In this document: positions 1-9,315 of the stretch, piece after piece
Position numbering within the stretch: the first letter of the stretch is position 1
Layout: each line of letters begins with the position of its first letter
Origin: AP-15 sp963702685
Lineage (GTDB): Bacteria; Pseudomonadota; Alphaproteobacteria; ATCC43930; CGMCC-115725
Assembly (NCBI GenBank): GCA_963702685.1
Contig: CAVPDQ010000014.1
Coordinates: 248,001-312,000, forward strand
Direction of reading: 5' to 3'
DNA: 64,000 nucleotides
Translations under genes and position numbers: made by a program
The notes under the pieces: generated by a model
The model's input: only the letters and a program-made list of their open reading frames with translations
What the model was told of the DNA's origin: nothing
Database searches by the model: none

Positions 1-687
1 TACGAGGTCGATATGCGGCTGCGGCCGTCCGGCGCCTCGGGCCCGATCGCGTCGAGCCTTGCCGGCTTTGCCCGTTACCAGCGCGAATCGGCCTGGGCCT
101 GGGAGCACATGGCATTGACCCGTGCCCGCCCGGTCGCCGGCGATTGCGCCCTTGGCGAGAGGATCGCCGAGACGGTCGCAGCGGTGCTGCGCCTGCCGCG
201 CGATCCGCTGCACCTCGTCGTCGAGGTCGCCGCCATGCGCCGCCGCATCGCCGCCGAGCACCGCAATCCGCCGCCTTATGATTTACGAAACCGGCGCGGC
301 GGGCTGATCGACCTCGAATTTATCGTGCAGTATCTGATGCTGCGCCACGCCGCCGCTGCGCCGCAAATCCTGCGGCGCGGCACCGCCGCTGCCCTCGCCG
401 CCTTGGCCGCCGCCGGGCTGCTGCCGTCATCGGCGGCCGAAGAGCTGGGCCGGGCGCTCGCGCTCTTTCGCCAGGTCCAGATGCTGACGACGCTGATCGG
501 CGACGGGCCGCCCGCGGCCGGAATCTTCTCCGAAGCCGATGCCGCCACCCTGGCGCGTGGCGCCGGAGCGGCCGATTTCGCCGGCCTCGACCGGGATGTC
601 ACCGCCGCCGCCCGGTGCGTTTTCGAGTGGTACGAGCGCTTGGTCGCCGAGCCCGCCCGCCTTGCCGCGCCGCCGGATGCTCGATGA
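1..687 (+). CDS. glnE: GlnE C-terminal part (glutamine synthetase adenylyltransferase), 5' truncated by window
   Basis: Bifunctional glutamine synthetase adenylyltransferase/adenylyl-removing enzyme, which tunes GlnA activity to nitrogen status in the cytoplasm. The reading frame is open from base 1, so the gene begins upstream of the window. The first residues (YEVDMRLRPSG) are the conserved nucleotidyltransferase motif of the second catalytic domain. The GGLIDLEFIVQYL motif follows at about residue 100 of the visible part, then the helical C-terminal domain. About 228 residues are visible of a protein usually near 950. It converges on the aldolase/SDR gene with a short GC hairpin between the stops. 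Identification rests on recognised motifs. Confidence 0.93.
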   Translation, partial: YEVDMRLRPSGASGPIASSLAGFARYQRESAWAWEHMALTRARPVAGDCALGERIAETVAAVLRLPRDPLHLVVEVAAMRRRIAAEHRNPPPYDLRNRRGGLIDLEFIVQYLMLRHAAAAPQILRRGTAAALAALAAAGLLPSSAAEELGRALALFRQVQMLTTLIGDGPPAAGIFSEADAATLARGAGAADFAGLDRDVTAAARCVFEWYERLVAEPARLAAPPDAR

Positions 688-692
688 CCGGT

Positions 693-712
693 CGCGGGCT
701 GGCCAAAGCCCG
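693..712. terminator. Possible bidirectional terminator between convergent genes
   Basis: A short inverted repeat (CGGGCT at 695-700 and AGCCCG at 707-712) lies in the 36 bp between the glnE stop and the stop of the convergent aldolase/SDR gene. A run of T follows a few bases later on the plus strand. Short stem, so only suggestive. Confidence 0.35.
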
Positions 713-723
713 AGCGCGAATTT

Positions 724-2781
724 TCAGCGCGGGGCGGCGGCGAGGTTGCCGCCATCGACGGTGGCGAAAGAGCCGGTGGTGTTGCGCGCCGTCGCGAGCC
801 CCAGAAACGCCTCGGCGACGTCTTCGGCGGTGACCTCGCGGCCCAAGAGGTTGCGCGCCATGTATTGCGCCTCGCTGATGCCGTAGGCGGCGGCGCGCGA
901 CTTGATGTAGTCGGGCGTCATGATGCCGCTGCGGATGCCGTCGGCATTGACCGCGTTCGAGCGGATCCCGGCGCCGGCATATTCGAGCGCGTATTGCTTC
1001 ATCAGGAAAAGGGTCGCCGCCTTGGGGAGCCCGTAGGGGCCGGCATTCGGCCCCTGGCTGACCGCCTGCCGCGACACGTTGAACAGCAAGGAGCCGCCGG
1101 TGCCCTGCGCCAGCATGATCCGCACCGCGTTTTGCGCGACGGTCTGGTGGGCAAAGAAATTCAATTCGAAGCTTTGCCGCAGCACCGAATCCTCGACCTC
1201 GCCGATGCGGCCCTGAAACGCGGCACCCGCGTTCGAGACGACGATATCGACCCCGCCAAGCCCGGCCGCGACCCGGTCGAAGGCCCGGCGCACCGAGCCC
1301 GGATCGGTCACGTCGCATTCGAGCCCGAGCGCTGCCCCGCCGAGCTTTTTGGCTGCCGCCTCCGCCGCCCCGCCGTCGATGTCGAGCAACACGGCTTCGG
1401 CCCCGGCGCGGGCCAAGGCGCGCGCGGTCGCCAGCCCGATCGTGCCGGCGCCGCCGGTCACCACGGCGATTTGGCCTTGCAGCGGCTTCACCTCGCCCTG
1501 GCCGAGCTTCGCTTGCTCCAGCGACCAGTATTCGATGTCGAACAAATCGGCTTCGCCGATCAATTCGAAGCGGCCGATCGCTTCGGCGCCGGTCACCGTC
1601 TCGATCGTCGAGAGGGCGATATCGGCGGCAATCCGCGCATCCTTCGCGCTGACGCCGAGGCCGAACAACCCCAGCCCCGGCACCAGAATGACCCGCGGCA
1701 TCGGGTCGAGCTCGCGTTTGGCGACCGTCTGGCGCGCATTGTGGCGGGCGAAATAGGCGCGGTAGCCGGCGGCGAACCGCTCGACCGCCTGCCCGACCGC
1801 CTCCCTGAAGAAATCGAGCCGGCCGGCCTCGGGCGCCGGCACGATCAGCGGGTAGTTCTTGGTGCGGATCGTATGGTCGGGGGTGGCGACACCGGCCTGC
1901 GCATAGCGTTCGAGCTCGGCCCCGTTGACATAGTCCAGCACCGCCGGGCCGGTGCGGAATTCGAGGAGAAAGCGCTGGTAGGCGCCGGCCGTCCCCGGCG
2001 CCGCGATGGCGCAGGCGCCGCGCAGGATCGGGGCTGCTTCGGCCGCGCCGGCAACAGAACCCGGCAGCCGCCCGCCGACAAATCTCTTGCGACAGCGCGC
2101 GAGCCGCTCCTCGGCCACCGAGACCGCCGAGATCATCCGCTCATAGGCGCTCCGCGCGGTGTCGCCAAAGGTGAAGATGCCGTGCTTCAGCAGCACCAGC
2201 CCTTCGACCGCGGGATCCTGCTCGAAGACCTCGGCGGCTGCCTTCGCCAGCAGAAACCCCGGCATGATGTAGGGGACGAGACCCAGCCGCTTGCCGTAGA
2301 GGTCGGCGCAGCGCAGGGCGGCGTCGGGCTGGTCGGCGATGCTCAACACTGCGGTCGAGTGCGTGTGATCGACAAATTTGTGCGGCAGGAAAGCGTGGAG
2401 CAAGGTCTCGACCGATGGGTTGGGGGCGCCCGGGTCGATCAAATTGGCGCGCTGCACCCGCACCATCTCCTCGTCGGAGAGCGCCGTCCGCGCGCGCAAT
2501 TTGCGCAGCGGGGCGAGGCGCACGGCCGGCAGCCCCGCCGGCTCGATCGCCGCCATGTCCCAGCCGCTGCCCTTGACGCACAGCACTTCGGCCGCCTCGT
2601 CGAGGAGGTCTTTGATGACGGTTTTGACCGAGGTGTTGCCGCCGCCGTGCAAGACGAGCTTGGGATCGCCGCCGAGGAGCCGCGAGGTATAGACCCTCAG
2701 CGCCAGGTCGCGCTCCACGCCGCGCCCGGCATAATGCTCGACCAGCCGCTCGGCGTCGCTGTCGGACCACAGGCTCTGCAT
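724..2781 (-). CDS. Bifunctional class II aldolase / short-chain dehydrogenase (RhaD-type fusion)
   Basis: A fusion of an N-terminal class II aldolase/adducin domain (about residues 20-400) and a C-terminal Rossmann SDR domain (about 430-685). The SDR half has the NAD-binding motif TGGAGTIG and the catalytic YGLPK, which fits YxxxK. The aldolase half has HGGGNTS and DHTHSTAV, expected for the zinc-binding fold. At 685 residues it matches known rhamnulose-1-phosphate aldolase/lactaldehyde dehydrogenase fusions. By family, the aldolase cleaves a sugar phosphate to dihydroxyacetone phosphate plus an aldehyde, which the SDR then oxidises. The exact sugar is unknown because no kinase, isomerase or transporter for it is adjacent. 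Confidence 0.85.
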   Translation of the reverse strand: MQSLWSDSDAERLVEHYAGRGVERDLALRVYTSRLLGGDPKLVLHGGGNTSVKTVIKDLLDEAAEVLCVKGSGWDMAAIEPAGLPAVRLAPLRKLRARTALSDEEMVRVQRANLIDPGAPNPSVETLLHAFLPHKFVDHTHSTAVLSIADQPDAALRCADLYGKRLGLVPYIMPGFLLAKAAAEVFEQDPAVEGLVLLKHGIFTFGDTARSAYERMISAVSVAEERLARCRKRFVGGRLPGSVAGAAEAAPILRGACAIAAPGTAGAYQRFLLEFRTGPAVLDYVNGAELERYAQAGVATPDHTIRTKNYPLIVPAPEAGRLDFFREAVGQAVERFAAGYRAYFARHNARQTVAKRELDPMPRVILVPGLGLFGLGVSAKDARIAADIALSTIETVTGAEAIGRFELIGEADLFDIEYWSLEQAKLGQGEVKPLQGQIAVVTGGAGTIGLATARALARAGAEAVLLDIDGGAAEAAAKKLGGAALGLECDVTDPGSVRRAFDRVAAGLGGVDIVVSNAGAAFQGRIGEVEDSVLRQSFELNFFAHQTVAQNAVRIMLAQGTGGSLLFNVSRQAVSQGPNAGPYGLPKAATLFLMKQYALEYAGAGIRSNAVNADGIRSGIMTPDYIKSRAAAYGISEAQYMARNLLGREVTAEDVAEAFLGLATARNTTGSFATVDGGNLAAAPR

Positions 2782-2910
2782 TGCCGGCCCCCGGCTCGCT
2801 GACCATTCGGCCGATCAATGCAGCATCCGGCCCCGGCGGACAAGACCCCGCAGACAAGAGGCGATCTCCCCACCCCTCTCAACGGAGTGGAGAGACCGAC
2901 CATTAAAAAA

Positions 2911-3567
2911 TCAGGCCGTCGTCGTAAAGAGGCGCATGACGGCGCCGCTAAAGCTGGCGCTGACCATCAGCAGCGCCGCGCCGACCGCGATAAAGCCGAC
3001 CAGCGACAAGACCCACGAGGTCATAAAGATCAGCGACAAGATGCCGAGCACGATCGCCGCGACCCCGATCAGGACCTCCATGCCGCCGGCCGACGCCGAC
3101 CCTTTGTAGGAGACGATCTGCACCGCTCCGGCGGTGGTGTTGGCCGTGGTCGCGGTTTTCGGCTGCATGCCGATGCCGCCATCGAGCAAGAGCGCGCCGC
3201 CGAAAACGATCAGCGCCGCCGGGACCAGATGCGCGGCATTGATGCCGACGAGGGCGAGAATGCCGAGGATGATGCCGGCGATGCCGGTCAGGCAATCGAC
3301 CATGACCTCGCTGCTCATCTCGGCTGGGACACCCGCAACGGCGCTGGCCGGCATGAGCTTCGCGGCTTCGGCCGCGCTGTTGAATGCCTGGACCATCAGG
3401 CCGACGCCGATCACGATCGTGGTGATCGCCGCCAAGGTGCCGGACGAGATGCCGGCGAGCGCGATCACCGCGAGGACGATCGCCGCTATCCCGGCCGCAC
3501 CTTCGGACAATAGACCGACCGGCTCGGCGTCGCTCGCGGCGCTTCGCCCTTCCACATAGGTTGCCAT
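2911..3567 (-). CDS. Small multi-pass membrane protein with three repeated helical hairpins
   Basis: A 218-residue protein I cannot assign to a named family. It reads as about six transmembrane segments arranged as three similar two-helix units, near residues 20-62, 89-132 and 163-206. Each begins with a GI/GV-A-x-IxLGILxL-like helix and ends with a glycine-rich helix (GVGLMVQA, GGALLLDG, GAALLMVS). The start is supported by an AGAGGAGG ribosome site 7 bases upstream. An A+T-rich leader separates it from the M20 hydrolase gene upstream on the same strand. Function is unknown. The unit repetition suggests descent from a single duplicated hairpin, as in some small membrane-stress proteins. Confidence 0.7.
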   Translation of the reverse strand: MATYVEGRSAASDAEPVGLLSEGAAGIAAIVLAVIALAGISSGTLAAITTIVIGVGLMVQAFNSAAEAAKLMPASAVAGVPAEMSSEVMVDCLTGIAGIILGILALVGINAAHLVPAALIVFGGALLLDGGIGMQPKTATTANTTAGAVQIVSYKGSASAGGMEVLIGVAAIVLGILSLIFMTSWVLSLVGFIAVGAALLMVSASFSGAVMRLFTTTA

Positions 3568-3754
3568 GTTATGCCTCCTCTACCGTTTGGCCGCAGGGCC
3601 AGGCGAGGACGGCATCCGCCGTGACGCCTGCTCGTACCAGGCCACACCGCGGTAACGTCGAATTGAGGGGAAGAGTTCACATTCAGCCTTATGTCCGCTC
3701 TTTTAATCGAAAATCGGGAATGATTGGAACAACATTTCTATTCAAGGTTTTCCT

Positions 3755-5095
3755 TTAGGCATCGTCCGGCGTGTATCGCTCCTTTTTGAAGAGGCCGCGC
3801 TGGAATGCGAGATAGCTGTCCTTGGTCATCGCCGGCGCGAATTGGGCGAGGATTTCGCGGGCCGGCGCGGCATCGCCCCACAGCAAGTCGATCGCCGTCA
3901 TCGCCAACAGCTTGGCCGGGGTCAGGTAGGCGTGCTCGGGCTCGCTGATCCGCCAATCGGCGGCGTGGGCGCGGCCTTCGGCGGCGGCGACATAGGGATG
4001 GATCACCGGCATCAGATGCGCAAGGTCCCCCATATCGGTCGAGCCGGTGCGGTGGCCCGCGGATTGGAATTGGCCCGGTCCGAAGATCGCCGTGACATTG
4101 TCGCCGAAGATCCGGCCCATGCGAGCGTCGTTGCGCTGCGGCAAATAGCCGGGGATGGTGTGGATCTCGACTTCGGCGCCGATCGCCATGGCGCCGGCGC
4201 GCAGGCAGCGGTCGACCTTGCGGTTGGCGTCGAGGATCGCGTCGAGCGAGCCGCCGCGCACAAAGGTCTCCATCCTGACCTCGGCCGGCACGACGCTGAC
4301 CGCGTCGCCGCCTTTGGTGACGATGGGGTGGATGCGGATCGTGTCCTTTTCCCAAAAGGTCTCGCGTTGATGGGCGATCGCCTGCATCGCGAGCGTTGCC
4401 GCGTTGAGCGCGTTGATGCCGCGCTGCGGCGCGCCGCCGGCATGCGCCGCCCGGCCGAGAAACCGGATTTGCTTGACCAACGCGCCGTTCGAGGACTGGG
4501 CAATGGCGGCGCGCGGCCCGCCGCCGTCGAGCGCCCCGGTATGGATCATCATCGCCATGTCGATGTCGTCGAAATGGCCCTTGGCGACGAGCTCGGGCTT
4601 GCCGAGCATCAGCTCGATCTCGCCGTTGGCGACACGCCCGAGCCGCTCCTCGACATCGATGAACTCCTCGGCCGGCACCGCGAAAAAGACGATTTCACCG
4701 GCGAAATCCTCGGCCGCCTGCGCTTCGCTCAGCGCCAGCGCGGCACCCAGCATGCCGGCGATCTGGGCGTTGTGGCCGCAGCTGTGCGCCGCACCGGTGA
4801 CGGGGTCGGCGAGCGGGTGCTCGGAGGTGCGCAGGCTGTCGAGCTCGGCGACGAGCGCGAGCCGCGGACCCGGCCGCCGGCCCTTGAGCCGGGCCTTGAC
4901 CCCGGTCAGCGCCAGCCCGCCGCGCGGCGCCAGGCCGAGCGCGCCGAGCCGTTCGGCAACCAAGGCTGCTGTCCGCTGCTCGTTGAAGCCGGTTTCGGGA
5001 TGGCGCAGGATCGTTTCGCCGAGCCCGATAATCGCTTCGCCGTGCCGGTCCACTGCCGCGCACGCGGCGCGCTTCAGCTCGTCCTTGCCGGTCAT
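3755..5095 (-). CDS. M20 family amidohydrolase (AbgB / p-aminobenzoyl-glutamate hydrolase-like)
   Basis: Metal-dependent amidohydrolase of peptidase family M20, 446 residues. Visible metal-site motifs are HSCGHN, AVPAEEF and a late GSTDMGDL segment with its histidine (AGHRTGSTDMGD). This set and the length are typical of the AbgB/indole-acetyl-amino-acid hydrolase branch, which removes an acyl group from an amino acid. I chose the ATG at 5095 because GGAG lies 9 bases upstream and the family N-terminus (DRHGEAIIGLGE) starts there. An in-frame ATG at 5221 would add 42 low-complexity residues. The gene has no operon partner, so the substrate is not known. Confidence 0.85.
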   Translation of the reverse strand: MTGKDELKRAACAAVDRHGEAIIGLGETILRHPETGFNEQRTAALVAERLGALGLAPRGGLALTGVKARLKGRRPGPRLALVAELDSLRTSEHPLADPVTGAAHSCGHNAQIAGMLGAALALSEAQAAEDFAGEIVFFAVPAEEFIDVEERLGRVANGEIELMLGKPELVAKGHFDDIDMAMMIHTGALDGGGPRAAIAQSSNGALVKQIRFLGRAAHAGGAPQRGINALNAATLAMQAIAHQRETFWEKDTIRIHPIVTKGGDAVSVVPAEVRMETFVRGGSLDAILDANRKVDRCLRAGAMAIGAEVEIHTIPGYLPQRNDARMGRIFGDNVTAIFGPGQFQSAGHRTGSTDMGDLAHLMPVIHPYVAAAEGRAHAADWRISEPEHAYLTPAKLLAMTAIDLLWGDAAPAREILAQFAPAMTKDSYLAFQRGLFKKERYTPDDA

Positions 5096-5383
5096 TCTCG
5101 CCGCTCCGCCGCTGACTGACTGCCAGACCCGCGCTCTATAGAAGTCGGGCGCCGGCGGCAAAGCCAATTTTGCCGGCCCGCCGATAGCGATCACCCGCCT
5201 CTCCCGCTCCGGGGTCTGCAATCGTCAATTTTACGTCAATTTCAGTTGCAAAAATGTCGCTACACGCGCTCTGGATATCAGACGATCGTCATCCAGTCGT
5301 CAATTTTTGTTGATAATGACGCACATGACAGCTAGGATGTCGTATCACAAGCAATGATCCATGGTTAAAGTAGCAATTAAACA

Positions 5384-5411
5384 TTGACATTCTACTAAAG
5401 GAGGTTAGCAT
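5384..5411 (+). promoter_or_regulatory. Sigma-70-like promoter upstream of the acetyltransferase-like gene
   Basis: TTGACA (5384-5389) and TAGCAT (5406-5411), 16 bases apart, in an unusually A+T-rich stretch (5222-5410) that also carries three GTCAATTT-like repeats. Start of the next gene is 68 bases downstream. Confidence 0.5.
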
Positions 5412-5478
5412 TCTCCGGGTCTTTTAGCGATCGGCCGCGGCGGGTTGCAAGGCCGCGACGACTATCGGGAGCACCGCC

Positions 5479-6339
5479 ATGACCCTGATCTATCCGAACA
5501 TCGTCCCCGAAAACAATTTGCGTCTGCCCGACGCGCTGACGATCAAGCACGGCCCCGCGCCGCTGCTCGCCCGCTTCGTCCTCGAAGGCGACAAGGCCGC
5601 GCGCCGCATGGGCCTGCGCCTGCGCCTGCGCCACGACTTTCCGGAGCTGTTGTACTTGAACCGCCAAGAAATTGCCCGCGGCAATTGGTTTCGGCTCGTC
5701 AACATGTTCAATCCGGAATGCAGCGATGTTTCACCCGAAAATGCATTTTGGGTTTCCGGCGAGGACGAGACCGGCGAGATCGTCGTCACCTGGGCCGGGC
5801 GCGTCTATTATTGGCCGGAAAGCAATCTGGCCGAGCAAGCCTGCGCAATGTTTTACGGCCGCGATGACGGGCAGCCATACCGGGTCGCCACCACGGAAGT
5901 CGAGCAGATTACCGGCGTCGTCCTCAGCGCCGGCTCGGTATGGGTTCGCCCCGAACACCGAGGCAAGCAACTCTCCCAGCTTTTTCCACGGATCGGGCGG
6001 GCTTACGCCTGCTCCCGCTGGCCGATCGACTGGACGATATCCTACGTTGCCCCGATCCTGGTCGAGAAGGGCGTGGCCGCGGGCTATGGCAAAAGAGCAT
6101 GTCGCGCACAGCATCTTCTATCCCGAGTCGCCCTGGGGTGACCTTGAAGTCGTGGTCGTCTAGACTGCAACCGCCGACGATCTACCGACGACCTCGCCGA
6201 TTTCATGGCGAGGGAGCTGCTTCGCTGTCGAACGATGCAGAGGCTCGAGCGGATCTTCTTTCGACCAAGCTTTTGGGACGACATGGTGACAAAAACCTCG
6301 TCGGACGGGGTCTTCCACGGCAGCAGCAACCGTTCATAG
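5479..6339 (+). pseudogene. GNAT-like protein gene with frame breaks in its 3' half
   Basis: The intact part (5479 to about 6090) encodes roughly 205 residues. It ends in a GNAT-like acetyl-CoA-binding stretch (VWVRPEHRGKQLSQLFPRIG), so an N-acetyltransferase-like protein is likely. After residue VAAGYGK near 6090 the sensible protein continues in the next frame (KEHVAHSIFYPESPWGDLEV). After about 6165 it continues in a third frame (DDLADFMARELLRCR), ending at a stop at 6339. Read in a single frame the protein stops early at 6141. The start has GGGAG 8 bases upstream and a promoter at 5384. The last ~90 bases overlap an equally readable minus-strand remnant, so the true 3' end is uncertain. 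Decay or sequencing error are both possible. Confidence 0.6.
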
Positions 6340-7121
6340 CGGACGATACGGCTCGGCTTGCCGCTCTCCGCCTGAGTATTGGATCGCTGCCGTGACGATG
6401 ATCATAGCGAGGCTGACCCGTGCTGGCGACGGATTTATAGAATTCGCGAGACCCACGCCGCCGATATTCCTTGTCGGGCTGGTTTTCGACCTTCTCGCCG
6501 ATCGCCGCTAAGTGATAACTTCGCCGAGCCAGCCATTGAGCGCGTCGCCGATAAACCGAAACATCGGCTCGCCCTCGCGCGGCTTGACGCCGACCACCAT
6601 CATCCGTGACAGCAGCTGATGCTCGATCGCAAACGAGATCACACTCGGATCAAAATGCCCGAAGGACATTCGCCATTTCTGGGCGAGCGGCCGCAATGGG
6701 CTCGCATCGTTGCGTCAACAGCGTCCGAATAATCTGCGCGGCTCGACCAAAAATCGTTCGGCTGGAGCGGCGGTGCAAAGTCGGGCGCGCACAGCTCGGA
6801 GAGACGCGAATTGCCTGCTCTGCCGACGATCGTGATCTCCGAATGCCACGACTGATCGAAATATTTGATCCGGAACAACCTGACCGAGGACAACAATAGC
6901 TGCTGCTGGACCGCCAGCAGCGCTGGGAGCTGCGACGTTGCGCGGGATGCAGCTCGATCTCGATGACCGAGTTGCCGAGCGATTGGAATTTGATGAAGCC
7001 GAGATTCTTTACGGCAAACGCGACGGCATCGTAATCGGGATCGGGATCGCCGAACGCCGCCAGAAACTCGGCGCTGTCTGGCGAGCACCCATTGCCCGTC
7101 GGACGTCACCAGCATCGTCAA
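6250..7121 (-). pseudogene. Degraded PAS-like protein gene, at least four frame changes
   Basis: No single frame is long here, but minus-strand segments join into one plausible protein of about 280 residues. In order they are: TMLVTSDGQWVLA (from ~7120), DSAEFLAAFGDPDPDYDAVA (~7070), PALLAVQQQLLLSSVRLFRI (~6930), PLAQKWRMSFGHFDPSVISF (~6690), then EKVENQPDKEY, STGQPRYD and RYERLLLPWKTPSDEVF (~6490-6270). The TGQPRYD and RYERLLLP motifs resemble PAS domains of the PAS_5 type common in alphaproteobacteria. The segments lie in order on one strand, with frame shifts near 7080, 6940, 6690 and 6500-6350. It cannot make a full protein as read. It overlaps the end of the preceding plus-strand gene. 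Confidence 0.55.
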
Positions 7122-7291
7122 GTGGTTTCACCGCAATCCTCGCAGCGTTGCATCGCCGTCGCCGGCACACATTACTGCCGGCAACATCTTCCCGAAGCCG
7201 AGTTAATTAATGGTGAATGGAGCGTTGTCGGCTGAGGTTTGCCGGCGGCGGTCGAAGGGTTTGTTAACTTCCGCGCGGATAATCTCATGCC

Positions 7292-7450
7292 ATGGTCGCA
7301 ATCGTCGGATTTGCGCTGTCGCCGGCCGGGGCTGGCTTGGCCGTGGCCGCCGCAGCTGGCGCCGCTGCGGTGACAGTGGCACGGCTTTTGCGCAAGCCGA
7401 TCCGGATCGCAACCCGAGCCCGGCGGCAGCCGCCGGCACCCCAGGTCTGA
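7292..7450 (+). CDS. Hypothetical 52-residue membrane peptide
   Basis: A short ORF whose first 34 residues are hydrophobic (A/G/V-rich) and whose last 18 are strongly basic, ending in PPAPQV, as in a single-pass anchor. No clear ribosome site and no recognised family. It sits in a ~620 bp stretch (7122-7741) between two decayed genes, where I otherwise see no gene. Low confidence that it is expressed. Confidence 0.2.
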   Translation: MVAIVGFALSPAGAGLAVAAAAGAAAVTVARLLRKPIRIATRARRQPPAPQV

Positions 7451-7706
7451 CGGCCGGTTGACGTTCGATCGGGCGCTATTCTGACGTATCGACACTAAGT
7501 TGAGTCGGGCAGTGCTGCGCCCTGATCGCCGAACAAAAGCTGGCCAGGGGAGGCACGACACGGCACAATTCGTCAATCTGCCCGGCGCGGCACCGGCGAC
7601 ACATCGAGACCGGCAGGCGAGCGGGGGGCGGGTCACGCAGCCTCCCGATGCCGCCGGCCGGAGCAGCCGACACGGCCATTTGAGACCCGGCGTTGATCGG
7701 GTCGCC

Positions 7707-7740
7707 CGCCCCTGCTGTTTCACACGCCCCTGCTGTTTCA
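7707..7740. repeat. 18-bp-period direct repeat just before the MFS gene
   Basis: The 16-mer CGCCCCTGCTGTTTCA occurs at 7707-7722 and again at 7725-7740, with the second copy ending directly before the presumed start of the MFS gene at 7742. It replaces the position where a ribosome binding site would be expected. Confidence 0.7.
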
Positions 7741-7741
7741 A

Positions 7742-9276
7742 ATGACAGGCTTGCGCGCGCCGGTCCGGGCAGCGGCGCTCCCGCGATTGGAGGCCGGCGG
7801 GTCGGGCGCAGCCGGCGCGGCGGCAATCCTGCTGCCCCGCCCGGCGCGCCGGCGGGCCACCATCGGCTTGTTGATCGCAACGGCGATGCAGGCCTTCGAC
7901 GCGACGATCGCCAATGTCGCGCTGCCGCAGCTCGCGCGCTCGTTGGGGGTCGGCTTCGATCTCGCCATCTGGGTGATGACGAGCTATCTGTGCGCCTCGG
8001 CGGTGACCACGGTCATGACCGGGTGGCTGCGCCGCCGGCATGGCGCGCGCCCGGTCTTTGCCGGCGCGATCGGCTTGTTCGTGCTCGCCTCGATGGCGTG
8101 CGCGGTTTCGACCTCCGCCGTCGAGCTGATCGGGTTCCGCCTGGTCCAGGGGGCAGCCGCCGGGATTATCCAGCCGCTCGCTCAGGCGATCTTGCTCGAC
8201 CTCCACCCCAAAGCGCGCGCACGGCCGCATGCTCGCGATCTGGGGTGCGACGATCATGGCCGGCCCGATGCTGGGCCCGCTGCTCGGCGGGGTGATCACC
8301 GATTTTTCGTCGTGGCGCTGGATCTTTGTCCTGAACGTGCCGTTGGGCGTGGTCGCGGTGGCCGGGCTGCGGCAAATCCCGTCCCAATCGGACCCGGCTG
8401 AAAGCGCCTCGATCGACGGCATCGGCATCGTGCTGCTTGGTTGCCGGCGTGGGCGCGCTGCAGCTCGGGCTCGAACGCAGCATCGGCCGGCTATGGCCGC
8501 CGCCGCCGGAGACCATCGTCGCCATCGGTGTTGCGGCTGTGGCGCTCTCGGCCATCGCCCTGCGCAGCCGCCGGGCCCGGTTCACATTGCTGCGCTTGGC
8601 GGTGCTGCGAAACCTCAATTTTGCCGCCGCGGCCGCCTGCAATTTTATGATCGGCGCGCTGCTGTTCACGACCATTGTCTTTTTGCCGGCGTTGAGCGAG
8701 GGGCCGCTCGGCTATGACGCGACCGACGCCGGTCTGATCATTTTTCCGCGCGGCGCCGCCACCATGGCGACGATGCTGGCGGTGCGCTGGCTGATCAATC
8801 GCGTCGATCACCGGGTCTTGCTCGGCTGCGGCTTGGTCCTCGCCGCCGCCGCGCTCGGTCTGATGGCCGAGCTGCCGCAAGCCGGGGCGGGGCCGTGGCT
8901 GGCCCTATGGAGCAGCGTCCAAGGTGTCGGGGTCGGGCTCGTGTTCACCCCGCTCAGCACGCTGGCCTTTTCGACCCTCCCGCCCGAGCTGCGCACCGAT
9001 GCCGCCGGGCTCTATAATCTGATGCGGCAGCTCGGCTGCGCCGCCGGCGTGGCGGCAATGACCGCGTTCTTGCAGACCCGCATCGACATCGGATTGGTCC
9101 AAGCCGCGGGCACGGCCCCCGGCGTCGGCGAGGCTTCGGGCGCGCTGCTCGATGCCGTCAAGCTGGCGGCCTATGCCAGCTCTTTTCGGGTGCTGGCGGT
9201 CGTCACCGCGCTGATGCTCCCCGCCATCTTTTTCTTTCGGCCATTGCGCCGCGAAACGGCCGGCGAGGCGGCATAG
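7742..9276 (+). pseudogene. DHA2-family MFS drug-efflux transporter, broken by two frameshifts
   Basis: Major facilitator of the 14-helix EmrB/QacA type, recognised by the helix-1 motif (MQAFDATIANVALPQLARS), LIGFRLVQGAAAGIIQPLAQ and GPMLGPLLGGVITDFSSWRW. The first piece runs in frame from 7742 to about 8220. The sequence then shifts to a second frame (GRMLAIWGATIMAG, to ~8440) and again to a third (VAGVGALQLGLERS, to the stop at 9276). The three pieces add to about 510 residues with no missing helix, which is full family length. One inserted or deleted base at each junction would explain the layout. As read, no full transporter can be made. There is no obvious ribosome site at 7742. Confidence 0.8.
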
Positions 9277-9315
9277 CGCGCCGCAGGTCCGACGGCGCCG
9301 GTCCGCCCGACCGGA

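Noticed and set aside
865..2802. Very long plus-strand open frame opposite the aldolase/SDR gene
   Set aside because: It mirrors the minus-strand gene codon by codon in high-GC DNA. Composition is random-like and no motif is seen, while the minus-strand protein has clear aldolase and SDR motifs.
7451..7741. Possible gene on either strand in this stretch
   Set aside because: Frames are short, without ribosome site or family features.
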